From CAIUGU01 sp040080215 (GTDB lineage: Bacteria; Pseudomonadota; Gammaproteobacteria; Steroidobacterales; Steroidobacteraceae), in contig JBEBIT010000005.1 in assembly GCA_040080215.1 (NCBI GenBank), positions 1 to 64,000 of the forward strand: a DNA stretch of 64,000 nt, given 5' to 3'. This document shows positions 16,535-23,813 of the stretch, one piece after another. The notes under the pieces are model-generated. The model saw nothing but the letters and a program-made list of their open reading frames with translations. It was not told where the DNA came from and made no database searches. The position numbers were made by a program, and so were the translations under genes. Positions within the stretch are counted from its first letter, which is position 1. Each line of letters opens with the position of its first letter.

Positions 16535-17812
16535 TCAGCGGAGCCGCTGCGCCCAAGTGGTGAGGCCCGACGTCACGCTGCCGAAGAGGTCGCCGACGAC
16601 GATCTCCATGTCGCCGTAGTGTTCGCGAATGTATCGTTCGACGATCGGGGAACGTGCCGTACCGCCGGTCACGTAGATCACGTCCGGTCGTGTCTGCGCC
16701 TGCAGCTCCACTTCACGCATCAAGCCCACAAACACGGCAAGCTCCCGCTCGATCGCTGCCGCCATCTCCGGCACCGAAACCTGCGTGGCAAGCCCGGATG
16801 CAAGGTACGCGAGATCGAGCGCCACGCTGTCCTGATCCGACAGCCCGATCTTCGCGAGCTCTGCGCTGCGATTGACGCGGTAGGTCAGGCGGCCTTCATG
16901 AAGCGCATGCAGTCTCGCCAGCTTGTGCTTGTCGACGGCATCATGTTGCAGCCTGTCGATCTCGACTGCCGTGCTTCTGGCATAGAACTCGGCCTGCGCG
17001 GTGACGTCGTTGATCGCAGCCGCCTTCCAGTAGACGCTGTTCGGCACAGGCAGGCCGGAGAGCAGCAGGGAATCGAGGCCGAGCAGCGGCATGATCTTGC
17101 GCAAGGCCAGCTTGATGTCGATATCGATGCCGCCGACGCGCGTGCCCGAATTGCCGAGCACTGACGCATCGCGTACAGCCTGGTCGCGGAATGACGGCCC
17201 CACCCGGACCATGGAGCAGTCGGTCGTGCCGCCGCCGGCATCGAGGACCAGCACCACCTGATCGCGCGCAATCGTCCTTTCGTAGTCGAGTGCGGCCGCG
17301 ATCGGTTCGAGCAGGAACTCGACCTCGCGGAATCCTGCCGCCTGCGCCGCGGCCTGCAGCATTGCAGTGGCCTGCGAGTTGCCTGATTCACCACGGGTGC
17401 CATGAAAGTTGACGGGTCGCCCAAGCACGACGCGATCGAGCGGACTCCCGAGCCGCGACTCGGCCTGGGCCCGGATATGCGCCAGCATGCGCGTGACGAT
17501 GTCCGTGAACAGCTTGAGCTGCGAACGCTTCAATTCCGCACCGAGAAAGGTCTTCGGCGACTTGACGAAGAAGCCGAGCAGCGGATCCTCGATCTGGCTC
17601 ATCATCGCCGCTTCGCCGAAGACGGTGGTGTGGCCCGCGGCAATGGCCTGCTCGAGCGTCAGCACTTCGCGCCCGCGAGGACCCGTTCGGGCGGTATGCA
17701 GCACGGAGGCGAGCCGCACGTTGTCGCCGTCGAGCGGGACCAGCGTGGGTCGTCCGTCCTGCCAGATGCCGAGCGAACTGCTCGACGTGCCGAAGTCGAT
17801 GCCTGCGATCAT
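16535..17812 (-). CDS. yegD: Hsp70-family chaperone-like ATPase (YegD type)
   Basis: 425 aa, about the YegD length rather than full DnaK. Actin-like ATPase motifs are present: phosphate-1 GIDFGTSSSSLGIW at the N-terminus, VVLGRPVNF, phosphate-2 VLVLDAGGGTTDCS, and the adenosine motif VIYVTGGTARSPIVERYI. There is no canonical substrate-binding domain, as in YegD, whose function remains unclear. Cytosolic. Immediately upstream lies the 293-bp inverted-repeat element, so its promoter must be within or beyond that element. The symbol is by similarity only. Confidence 0.87.
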   Translation of the reverse strand: MIAGIDFGTSSSSLGIWQDGRPTLVPLDGDNVRLASVLHTARTGPRGREVLTLEQAIAAGHTTVFGEAAMMSQIEDPLLGFFVKSPKTFLGAELKRSQLKLFTDIVTRMLAHIRAQAESRLGSPLDRVVLGRPVNFHGTRGESGNSQATAMLQAAAQAAGFREVEFLLEPIAAALDYERTIARDQVVLVLDAGGGTTDCSMVRVGPSFRDQAVRDASVLGNSGTRVGGIDIDIKLALRKIMPLLGLDSLLLSGLPVPNSVYWKAAAINDVTAQAEFYARSTAVEIDRLQHDAVDKHKLARLHALHEGRLTYRVNRSAELAKIGLSDQDSVALDLAYLASGLATQVSVPEMAAAIERELAVFVGLMREVELQAQTRPDVIYVTGGTARSPIVERYIREHYGDMEIVVGDLFGSVTSGLTTWAQRLR

Positions 17813-17883
17813 GGGGAAGTGGGATCAGGACAGCAGAGGATGCCCGCGGCAACGGCCGCGCGAGCGACCCGCGTCAGACCTGC

Positions 17884-18176
17884 AGGATCCTCTGATTGAC
17901 CTATACACGCTCGCGACGGCGAGCCATTTCGTGCAGGGCGAGGCGCGATCGACCGCCGTGTACTGAATGTACACAAGGGAGGAGCAACGCTGTCATGCAC
18001 GAAATGGATCCCGTCCCGATCAAAGTATAAATAGTCATTCAATGGGTTGCGCCTCTAATCCTCTGCTGCGTCGTTACGGACCTTGTCCATATTCCCGATA
18101 TGGCCTGCGGCCCGATGCCTCGCAGCAGAGGATTGGAGGCCCAACGCGAGCGTGTATAGGTCAATCAGAGGATCCT
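17884..18176. repeat. 293-bp element with nested inverted repeats and perfect 32-bp ends
   Basis: Bases 17884-17915 and 18145-18176 are exact 32-base reverse complements (AGGATCCTCTGATTGACC... at the left end). Inside are further stems: 17924-17935 with 17996-18007 (CCATTTCGTGCA, 12/12), GTGTAC-TGAAT-GTACAC at 17958-17974, a 25-base stem 18046-18070 with 18121-18145 (23/25), and CCATAT-TCCCG-ATATGG at 18087-18103. No coding frame of note. The right arm contains the HPPD stop codon. No obvious target-site duplication. Candidate MITE-like element or structured RNA. Bases 17813-17883 between it and the Hsp70-like gene carry only a partial copy of a CAGCAGAGGAT motif. Confidence 0.75.
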
Positions 18177-19241
18177 TAGGGCTCCCCGTTCTATCTGGTC
18201 GCGTTCCATCGATTCGAACAGCGCCTTGAAGTTGCCTTCGCCGAAGCCGTCATCGCCCTTGCGCTCGATGAACTCGAAGAACACCGGGCCGATCTGCGGC
18301 TGCGCGAAGATCTGCAACAACAGCCGCGGCTTGCCGCCCTCGGAGGTGCCATCGAGCAGGATGCCGCGCATCTGCAGCGCCTCGACGTTTTCGCCGTGCC
18401 CGGGCAGGCGCGCCTCGAGCATCCGGTAGTACGCGGCCGGAGGCGGCGTCATGAATGGCACCCCGAGTTTCTTCAGCCGGTCCCAGCACGCGATGATGTC
18501 GTCGCAGATCAATGCAATGTGCTGGATGCCCTCGCCGTTGAACTGGCGCAGGAACTCCTCGATCTGGCCCTTGCCACCCTCGCCTTCCTCGTTCAACGGA
18601 ATGCGGATCTTGCCGTCCGGTGCCGTGAGCGCCTTGGAGGTAAGCCCGGTGTACTCGCCCTTGATGTCGAAGTAGCGGATCTCGCGGAAGTTGAACAGCT
18701 TCTCGTAGAAGTCGGCCCAGTACTTCATGCGGCCGCCGTAGACGTTATGCGTCAGGTGGTCGATCAGCTTGAAGCCCGCGCCGGCCGGATGGCGATCCAC
18801 GCCGGGCAGGTACTCGAAGTCGATGTCGTAGATGGAGAGGTCATCGCCGTAGCGATCGATGAGGTACAGGATCGCCTGGCCGATGCCGCGCACCGCCGGC
18901 AGGTTCAGTTCCATCGGGCCGGTGACCATGTGCACGGGTTCGGCGCCTTGCCTGAGCAAGTAGTCGTAGGCCTTGCGCGCGTCGCGGACGCGGAACCCCA
19001 TGCCGCAGGCGGAGGGCCCGTGCTCGCGCGCAAAATAGTACGCGGGCGAATTGACCTCGTAGTTGGTGATCAGGTTGATGGCGCCCTGCCGCCACAACTC
19101 CACGTCCTTGGAGCGGTGCCTCGCCACGTTCGTGAACCCCATGGTCGCGAACACGGCTTCGAGGTGACCCTTTTCGGGCGCCGAGAATTCAATGAACTCG
19201 AAGCCATCGAGCCCTACGGGATTGTCGAACAGGTCGGCCAT
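18165..19241 (-). CDS. hppD: 4-hydroxyphenylpyruvate dioxygenase
   Basis: 358 aa, typical bacterial length. Converts 4-hydroxyphenylpyruvate to homogentisate in tyrosine/phenylalanine catabolism. The two VOC-derived halves and Fe(II) ligands are evident: H162 in DHLTHNVY, H241 in IQHIAL and E323 in FFEFIERKGDDGFGEGNFKA (segment characteristic of HPPD). The start is at MADLFDNP; the frame continues upstream without family similarity. The last codons (LRIL-stop) are supplied by the 32-base repeat arm. No homogentisate dioxygenase gene lies in the window, so the rest of the pathway is elsewhere. Confidence 0.95.
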   Translation of the reverse strand: MADLFDNPVGLDGFEFIEFSAPEKGHLEAVFATMGFTNVARHRSKDVELWRQGAINLITNYEVNSPAYYFAREHGPSACGMGFRVRDARKAYDYLLRQGAEPVHMVTGPMELNLPAVRGIGQAILYLIDRYGDDLSIYDIDFEYLPGVDRHPAGAGFKLIDHLTHNVYGGRMKYWADFYEKLFNFREIRYFDIKGEYTGLTSKALTAPDGKIRIPLNEEGEGGKGQIEEFLRQFNGEGIQHIALICDDIIACWDRLKKLGVPFMTPPPAAYYRMLEARLPGHGENVEALQMRGILLDGTSEGGKPRLLLQIFAQPQIGPVFFEFIERKGDDGFGEGNFKALFESMERDQIERGALRIL

Positions 19242-19299
19242 CAGTGATCTCCGCTTTGCTGTCCGGCAGGGTCGCCGGAACAACAGGTGAACCGAACCG

Positions 19300-19566
19300 T
19301 CAGCGCAGCTGGCTGTCCTTGCTACCGCGACGGTTATAGCCGCTGGCCGCCGCGACATCGCGATCGACTGTCTCCTGACATGCGACACAGAGTCGCACGC
19401 CCGGGATGGCAAGTTGACGGGCTTCCGGTATGCCCGACCCACACTCTTCGCAGTGACTCAATGAAGGCCCCTTGGGCAGCCGGCTGCGGGCGTGCGCGAT
19501 CCCATCCTTGACCGTCGCGTCGATCTGGTCCTGGACCGCTCCGTCTCCTGCCCATCCCGTGGCCAT
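19300..19566 (-). CDS. ybiI: DksA/TraR-type C4 zinc-finger protein (YbiI-like)
   Basis: 88 aa. Four cysteines in CEECG...CVACQ bind zinc, and the tail GYNRRGSKDSQLR is identical to my recollection of E. coli YbiI. TraR-like proteins bind the RNA polymerase secondary channel; YbiI itself lacks a firm function. The start is the ATG of MATGWAGDGAV; four extra codons are possible upstream. Read in the same direction as HPPD (58 bases apart). It is the only protein in the window that resembles a transcription factor. Confidence 0.92.
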   Translation of the reverse strand: MATGWAGDGAVQDQIDATVKDGIAHARSRLPKGPSLSHCEECGSGIPEARQLAIPGVRLCVACQETVDRDVAAASGYNRRGSKDSQLR

Positions 19567-19603
19567 GCATTCCTCCACACGTCGCCGGCAGAAACGCCAG
19601 CAG

Positions 19604-20053
19604 TCACTCCGGCTTGTTGCTGATGATCTTGACCGGCGACGATGTCACGAGCTGCGGATCGAGCTCGGCGGCGCCGGCGGGAAACCCATCCACCTTCAGG
19701 ATGTAAGCCACGACGGCGGCGAGCTGCGGCCGCGACAGCGTGCCCGGCTTGTCGACGGGCATCGAGATGCGGATGCGCTCAGCGAGATCGGCGATCGTCG
19801 TGCCGCTCCAGTTGGCATTGAACTGATCACCCGTCAGCGGCGGTGCGGACTCGACTCCACCCAGCGCCGGGCCGTGACACAGCGCGCACGTCGTCGCATA
19901 GATTTCTCGGCCGCGCTCGGCTTGCTCGGCGTTGTAGACACCGTCCCACACGGTCGGGCCACCCTGCGCCAGAGCGCCCGCGGCCACGAGGCCGCCGAGG
20001 CCCATCATTGCCAGCGTTCGGCGCGAACGGAGCAGATACGTTCGATTGTTCAT
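19604..20053 (-). CDS. Periplasmic monoheme cytochrome c of the PQQ dehydrogenase operon
   Basis: 149 aa. Signal region (RRTLAMMGLGGLVAAGALAQ), then TVWDGVYNAEQAERGREIY and heme motif CALCH (C56, C59, H60); the Met in ISMPVDKPG is a likely sixth ligand. Last gene of a three-gene minus-strand operon, 17 bases after the PQQ dehydrogenase stop and downstream of the FMN/CxxCH dehydrogenase. It is therefore the probable electron acceptor of one or both enzymes. Paralogous to the N-terminal part of the protein at 1838-2602. Confidence 0.88.
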   Translation of the reverse strand: MNNRTYLLRSRRTLAMMGLGGLVAAGALAQGGPTVWDGVYNAEQAERGREIYATTCALCHGPALGGVESAPPLTGDQFNANWSGTTIADLAERIRISMPVDKPGTLSRPQLAAVVAYILKVDGFPAGAAELDPQLVTSSPVKIISNKPE

Positions 20054-20070
20054 GCAATCCACTACCACAG

Positions 20071-22068
20071 TCAGTTGTTCGGCAGGCGGAAGGCGACCAG
20101 CTCGCCGCTGTACGTGCCGCCGCTGATCGCAACGACAATGTACTGCTTGCCGTCCATCATGTACGTCATCGGCGAGCCGGTTTGTGGAGCCGGCATGTAC
20201 ACGGCGCCGGCATCGGCGCCCGTTGCCTTGTCGTACGCGCGGAGCATGGCACCACGCTGGCCCGTCGGCGTCGTCGCGAACCCGCCTTCACCGGCAATCA
20301 CGAGCGACTTGGTCACCAGCGTGCCGATGCGGCCCGGCCGGCCCGTGCGCGGAATCGTGAGGCCCTTGAGTGCAGGGTGGTTCTTGATGTTGTCCGGCGT
20401 ATCGCCATGGGCGATCTGCCAGACGATGTCGCCCTTGTTGAGGTCGATGGCGGTGATGCGTCCGTACGGAGGCTTCACCATCGGCAAGCCCCGCACGGTC
20501 AGCTGGTCGCTGGGCGCTTCGCGCTCCCCTTCCTTCATCGACGACGTCGCCGCGTCCGGATTGGGCGCGACGCCGAGGACGTAATGCATGTCGCTGAAGC
20601 CGGGATCCGGCTTGACGAGGCCGAGCGACGAAATGCCGGTGACGGAATAGACGTAGAACAGCTTCGTCTCCGGGTCGAATGCAGCTCCCTGCCAGTTCGC
20701 GCCGCCCGTGATCGACGGCAGCATCAGCGTGCCGAGCGGACCCGGGAAGCGGCTGACCACAGGCGGCGTGAAGAGCGGCCCCATCTTGTAGCGAGAAGCA
20801 ATCTGCAACGCCTCGGCACGCAACTCCGGCGTGAAATCGATCAGGTCGTCGGGCGTGACGCCTTGCCGTTCGAAGGGTGCCGGCCGCGTGACGAACGGCT
20901 GCGTCGGGCTGGTCTTCTCGAACGGCACGTCCGACTGCTCGACGGGTCGCTCCTCGATCGGCCACACCGGCTTGCCGGTCACGCGATCGAACACGTAGAC
21001 CCAGCCCTGCTTCGTCGGCTGCGCAGCGGCCTTCACCGGCTTGCCGTCGACCACGATGTCCGCAAGGATCGGCGCGGCGGGGATGTCATGGTCCCAGACG
21101 CCGTGGTGCACCAGCTGGAAGTACCACTTCACCTTGCCGGTGCGCAGGTCTGCCGCCACCAGGCTCTCGCCGAACAGCCCGTTGCCGGGACGGTGTCCGC
21201 CGTAGTGGTCCCCGGTCGGCATTTCCACCGGCAGATACACGAGGCCAAGCTCCTCGTCGACGCTCATCTGCGCCCACACGCCGACGTTGCCGTTGTTGCG
21301 GATCGAGTCGCCTTCCCAGGTTTCGCTGCCGGGCTCGCCGGGCGCCGGCAGTGTGTGGAAGATCCACAGCCGCTTGCCCGTGCGGACATCGAATCCCCGT
21401 ACGAAGCCCCGCTGGTTGCGATAGGTCTTGGGCCGGGCACCCGTCCTGTGGGCGGCACCGACGATGACAACATCCTTGGCAATGACGGGCGCGGCGTGCA
21501 GGCCCACTTCGCCGGTATCGAGGTCCATGGTCTGGTCCGCATCGAGTTTCAGGTCAACGATGCCGTTCTTGCCGAAGCGCTGCACCGGTATGCCGGTCTT
21601 CGCATCAAGCGCGACCATCCGGTAGCCCGGCGTCACGTAAATGATGCGAGCCTCCTTGCCGTCGCTCCAGTACGCGAGGCCGCGGCCGGACAACTGCCGT
21701 GGCGCATTCTCGCCGCGCTTGCCTTCGTTCTCGCTGTGCATCCACAGCAACTCGCCGGTGGCCGCATTCAACGCGACCACGGCACGTCGCGTCCCTGCCG
21801 TGGAATAGACCACGCCGTCGACCATGAGCGGCGTCGCCTGGAGATTGAATTCCGGACGGGGGCCGAGCGCATCGGTCTTGAACCGCCATGCGACCTCGAG
21901 CTGGTTGAAGTTGCCCTTGTTGATCTGGTCGAGGGGTGCGTAACGCGTGCTGGCCAGGTCACCGCCATAAGTACGCCACTCCCCGTTGGCCGCTCCCTTC
22001 TGGGCCGAAGCCGGCAGGGAAGCGATCGTGAGCAGCGATGCGAGCAGTGGGAGGTACTTGTTGGACAT
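20071..22068 (-). CDS. Periplasmic PQQ-dependent dehydrogenase (copy 1)
   Basis: 665 aa with a Sec signal (LLASLLTIASLPASA). An eight-bladed quinoprotein propeller of the membrane glucose dehydrogenase-like subfamily, but without its N-terminal membrane domain and without a fused heme domain: WRTYGGDLASTRYAPLDQIN, ATPLMVDGVVYSTAGTRR, GLHAAPVIAKDVVIVG, FQLVHHGVWDHDIPAAPIL and NWQGAAFDPETKLFYVYS are typical. Oxidises an alcohol, sugar or similar compound in the periplasm with PQQ and passes electrons to cytochrome c, presumably the one encoded 17 bases downstream. Paralogue at 49937-51973. No pqq biosynthesis genes are in the window. Confidence 0.92.
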   Translation of the reverse strand: MSNKYLPLLASLLTIASLPASAQKGAANGEWRTYGGDLASTRYAPLDQINKGNFNQLEVAWRFKTDALGPRPEFNLQATPLMVDGVVYSTAGTRRAVVALNAATGELLWMHSENEGKRGENAPRQLSGRGLAYWSDGKEARIIYVTPGYRMVALDAKTGIPVQRFGKNGIVDLKLDADQTMDLDTGEVGLHAAPVIAKDVVIVGAAHRTGARPKTYRNQRGFVRGFDVRTGKRLWIFHTLPAPGEPGSETWEGDSIRNNGNVGVWAQMSVDEELGLVYLPVEMPTGDHYGGHRPGNGLFGESLVAADLRTGKVKWYFQLVHHGVWDHDIPAAPILADIVVDGKPVKAAAQPTKQGWVYVFDRVTGKPVWPIEERPVEQSDVPFEKTSPTQPFVTRPAPFERQGVTPDDLIDFTPELRAEALQIASRYKMGPLFTPPVVSRFPGPLGTLMLPSITGGANWQGAAFDPETKLFYVYSVTGISSLGLVKPDPGFSDMHYVLGVAPNPDAATSSMKEGEREAPSDQLTVRGLPMVKPPYGRITAIDLNKGDIVWQIAHGDTPDNIKNHPALKGLTIPRTGRPGRIGTLVTKSLVIAGEGGFATTPTGQRGAMLRAYDKATGADAGAVYMPAPQTGSPMTYMMDGKQYIVVAISGGTYSGELVAFRLPNN

Positions 22069-22132
22069 GGATAGGCTTCGCAGGGGTGTCAGTCAGTAGG
22101 TGCAGGACAGTTCGGACAAGACGGTCGAATAG

Positions 22133-23356
22133 CTACTTGCGTCGCATGATGGCGGCCGGCGTGATTTCCTTGAGCGTGCGCGCGCCCACCCCGCCCATCG
22201 CAATGCGCAGCTCGGCATTCAGGATCGCGAGCACGCGGTCGACGCCGGCTTCACCAAAGGCACCAAGCCCCCAGATATACGGGCGCCCGATCCCGACGGC
22301 ATTCGCACCCAGGGCCAGCGCTTTCAGCACATCCGAGCCGCGACGGACGCCGCCGTCGACGATGACCGGAATCCGGCCCCGGACCGCCGGCACGATCTCG
22401 ACGAGCGCCTCAAGCGTGCCCCGTCCCGTATCCTGCGCGCGCCCGCCATGATTCGACACAATGATACCGTCGGCACCGTACTTCAGGGCGAGCACGGCGT
22501 CTTCGCGGGTCTCTAGGCCCTTGATCAGGACCTTCATCTTCGTCATGTCCTTGAGGCGCTTGACGAAGTCCCACGTCAGCGACGGCGAGGTCATGTCGGT
22601 TCCCTCTTCCATGTCGATGCCATCGAACATCGGCCGGCCACTGCGATCGGAACCGGTCGGACCATGGCAGCTCGTGCAGACCCGATTGTCGATCCGCAGG
22701 AAACGCGTGGCGGTCTCCATGTTGCGGCCAGCGGCACGATCCACCGTCACCGCGACGACCGGGCATCCGGCCGCCTCGGCGCGCTTCACCAGGCGGACCG
22801 TGATATCGGGCCGCGTGGTCGTGTACAGCTGGAACCACACGGGTGCGCCCCGCGCCTCGATCACTTCCTCAACGCCCGTGGAAGTCGATGTCGAGAGGAT
22901 CTGCACTTGGCCCCGGGTCTTTGCGGCCCGTGCCACCGCCAGCTCGCCATCGACATGGAATGACCGCTGCCCGCCGACCGGAGAAATCACGATCGGACTG
23001 CTGTACTTCGTACCGAAGAGCTCGACGCCCATGTCAATCCGGCTGACGTCCACGAAGCGCCGGACGCGCAGCTGATACTCCGCGTACGCCTGTTCGTTGG
23101 CGCGGAGCGTGGTCTCGCCGTCCACGCCGCTCATCATGTAGCCCCAATGGGCGGGCGGAATCGTCCGGCTCGCGACGGCCTGCATGTCGAAGACGTCGAG
23201 TGCTTCTGCCGCACTGGCAGTGACCCTGGAGAAGGCCCGCTCCGTCGGTGTCGGTGTAGGTGTCGGCGCCTGCGCCAGGACGTCAGGGATCCAGCCCGCG
23301 CCCGCCAGCAGGGGACTGCCGGCCAGAAACTGGAGAAACGCCCGACGATGCGTCAT
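22133..23356 (-). CDS. Tat-exported FMN-dependent alpha-hydroxy-acid dehydrogenase with heme c motif (copy 1)
   Basis: 407 aa. Twin-arginine-like leader THRRAFLQFLAGSPLLAGA, then a glycolate/lactate oxidase-type TIM barrel: WGYMMSGVDGETTLRAN, WFQLYTT, VTVDRAAGR, the Lys of VLIKGL, and the catalytic SNHGGR (H303, R306). Inside the variable loop after the VTVD strand lies C227-T-S-C230-H231, a c-type heme motif absent from ordinary family members, and compatible with export because heme c is attached in the periplasm. First gene of an operon with a PQQ dehydrogenase and a cytochrome c. Probable flavocytochrome dehydrogenase of a 2-hydroxy acid; heme attachment is inferred. Confidence 0.88.
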   Translation of the reverse strand: MTHRRAFLQFLAGSPLLAGAGWIPDVLAQAPTPTPTPTERAFSRVTASAAEALDVFDMQAVASRTIPPAHWGYMMSGVDGETTLRANEQAYAEYQLRVRRFVDVSRIDMGVELFGTKYSSPIVISPVGGQRSFHVDGELAVARAAKTRGQVQILSTSTSTGVEEVIEARGAPVWFQLYTTTRPDITVRLVKRAEAAGCPVVAVTVDRAAGRNMETATRFLRIDNRVCTSCHGPTGSDRSGRPMFDGIDMEEGTDMTSPSLTWDFVKRLKDMTKMKVLIKGLETREDAVLALKYGADGIIVSNHGGRAQDTGRGTLEALVEIVPAVRGRIPVIVDGGVRRGSDVLKALALGANAVGIGRPYIWGLGAFGEAGVDRVLAILNAELRIAMGGVGARTLKEITPAAIMRRK

Positions 23357-23407
23357 TTCGTGCCCCTCGTAACGAGCTGCGGAGAGTAAGTGAGCGGCGC
23401 GGGTTTG

Positions 23408-23794
23408 TTAAGCCGCATCGTGATCCCCGTCGACATAGAACCAGCGCCCGCCTTCACGAACGAAACGACTCCGTTCGTGCAGGCGCGAAGCACTGCCGCC
23501 GCCCACGCGGAAACGCGCGATGAACTCGACTTCACCGGCGTCATCACCGGTCTGGACCGACGCCACGATCTTGAGTCCGAGCCACTTAACGGCAGGATCG
23601 AGTCGCAAAGACTTCGGCCGCTTGCCCGCGTACCAGGTGGCGAGCAGATAGGGCTCGTTCATCATCACGAACGCAGCGTACCGCGAGCGCATCAGCACCT
23701 CAGGCGTCGGCGCAGGCTCCCCCGCATGCCAGCGCCCGCAGCATGCACCATAGGGAACGCCCGACCCGCAAGGACAGGGAACCGATTCGCTCAC
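23408..23794 (-). CDS. ychJ: YchJ-family protein with N-terminal SEC-C zinc motif
   Basis: 128 aa from the GTG that gives VSESVPCPCGSG, the usual YchJ opening; the frame is open 16 codons further but would overlap the cytochrome gene. CPCGSGVPYGACCGRW is the SEC-C-like zinc motif, followed by an NTF2-like domain (MRSRYAAFVMMNEPYLLATWY ... VEFIARFRVGG). The family is widespread and of unknown function; UPF0225. It begins 19 bases after the multiheme cytochrome stop and is probably co-transcribed, though a functional link is not implied. Confidence 0.9.
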   Translation of the reverse strand: MSESVPCPCGSGVPYGACCGRWHAGEPAPTPEVLMRSRYAAFVMMNEPYLLATWYAGKRPKSLRLDPAVKWLGLKIVASVQTGDDAGEVEFIARFRVGGGSASRLHERSRFVREGGRWFYVDGDHDAA

Positions 23795-23813
23795 CGCAGT
23801 CGACCGCCGTCGC

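Noticed and set aside
17884..18176. Insertion sequence
   Set aside because: No transposase frame and no target duplication, so I call it only a nested inverted-repeat element.
19843..22074. 743-codon open frame on the plus strand
   Set aside because: Antisense to the PQQ dehydrogenase, no recognisable fold, Arg/His/Asp-rich.
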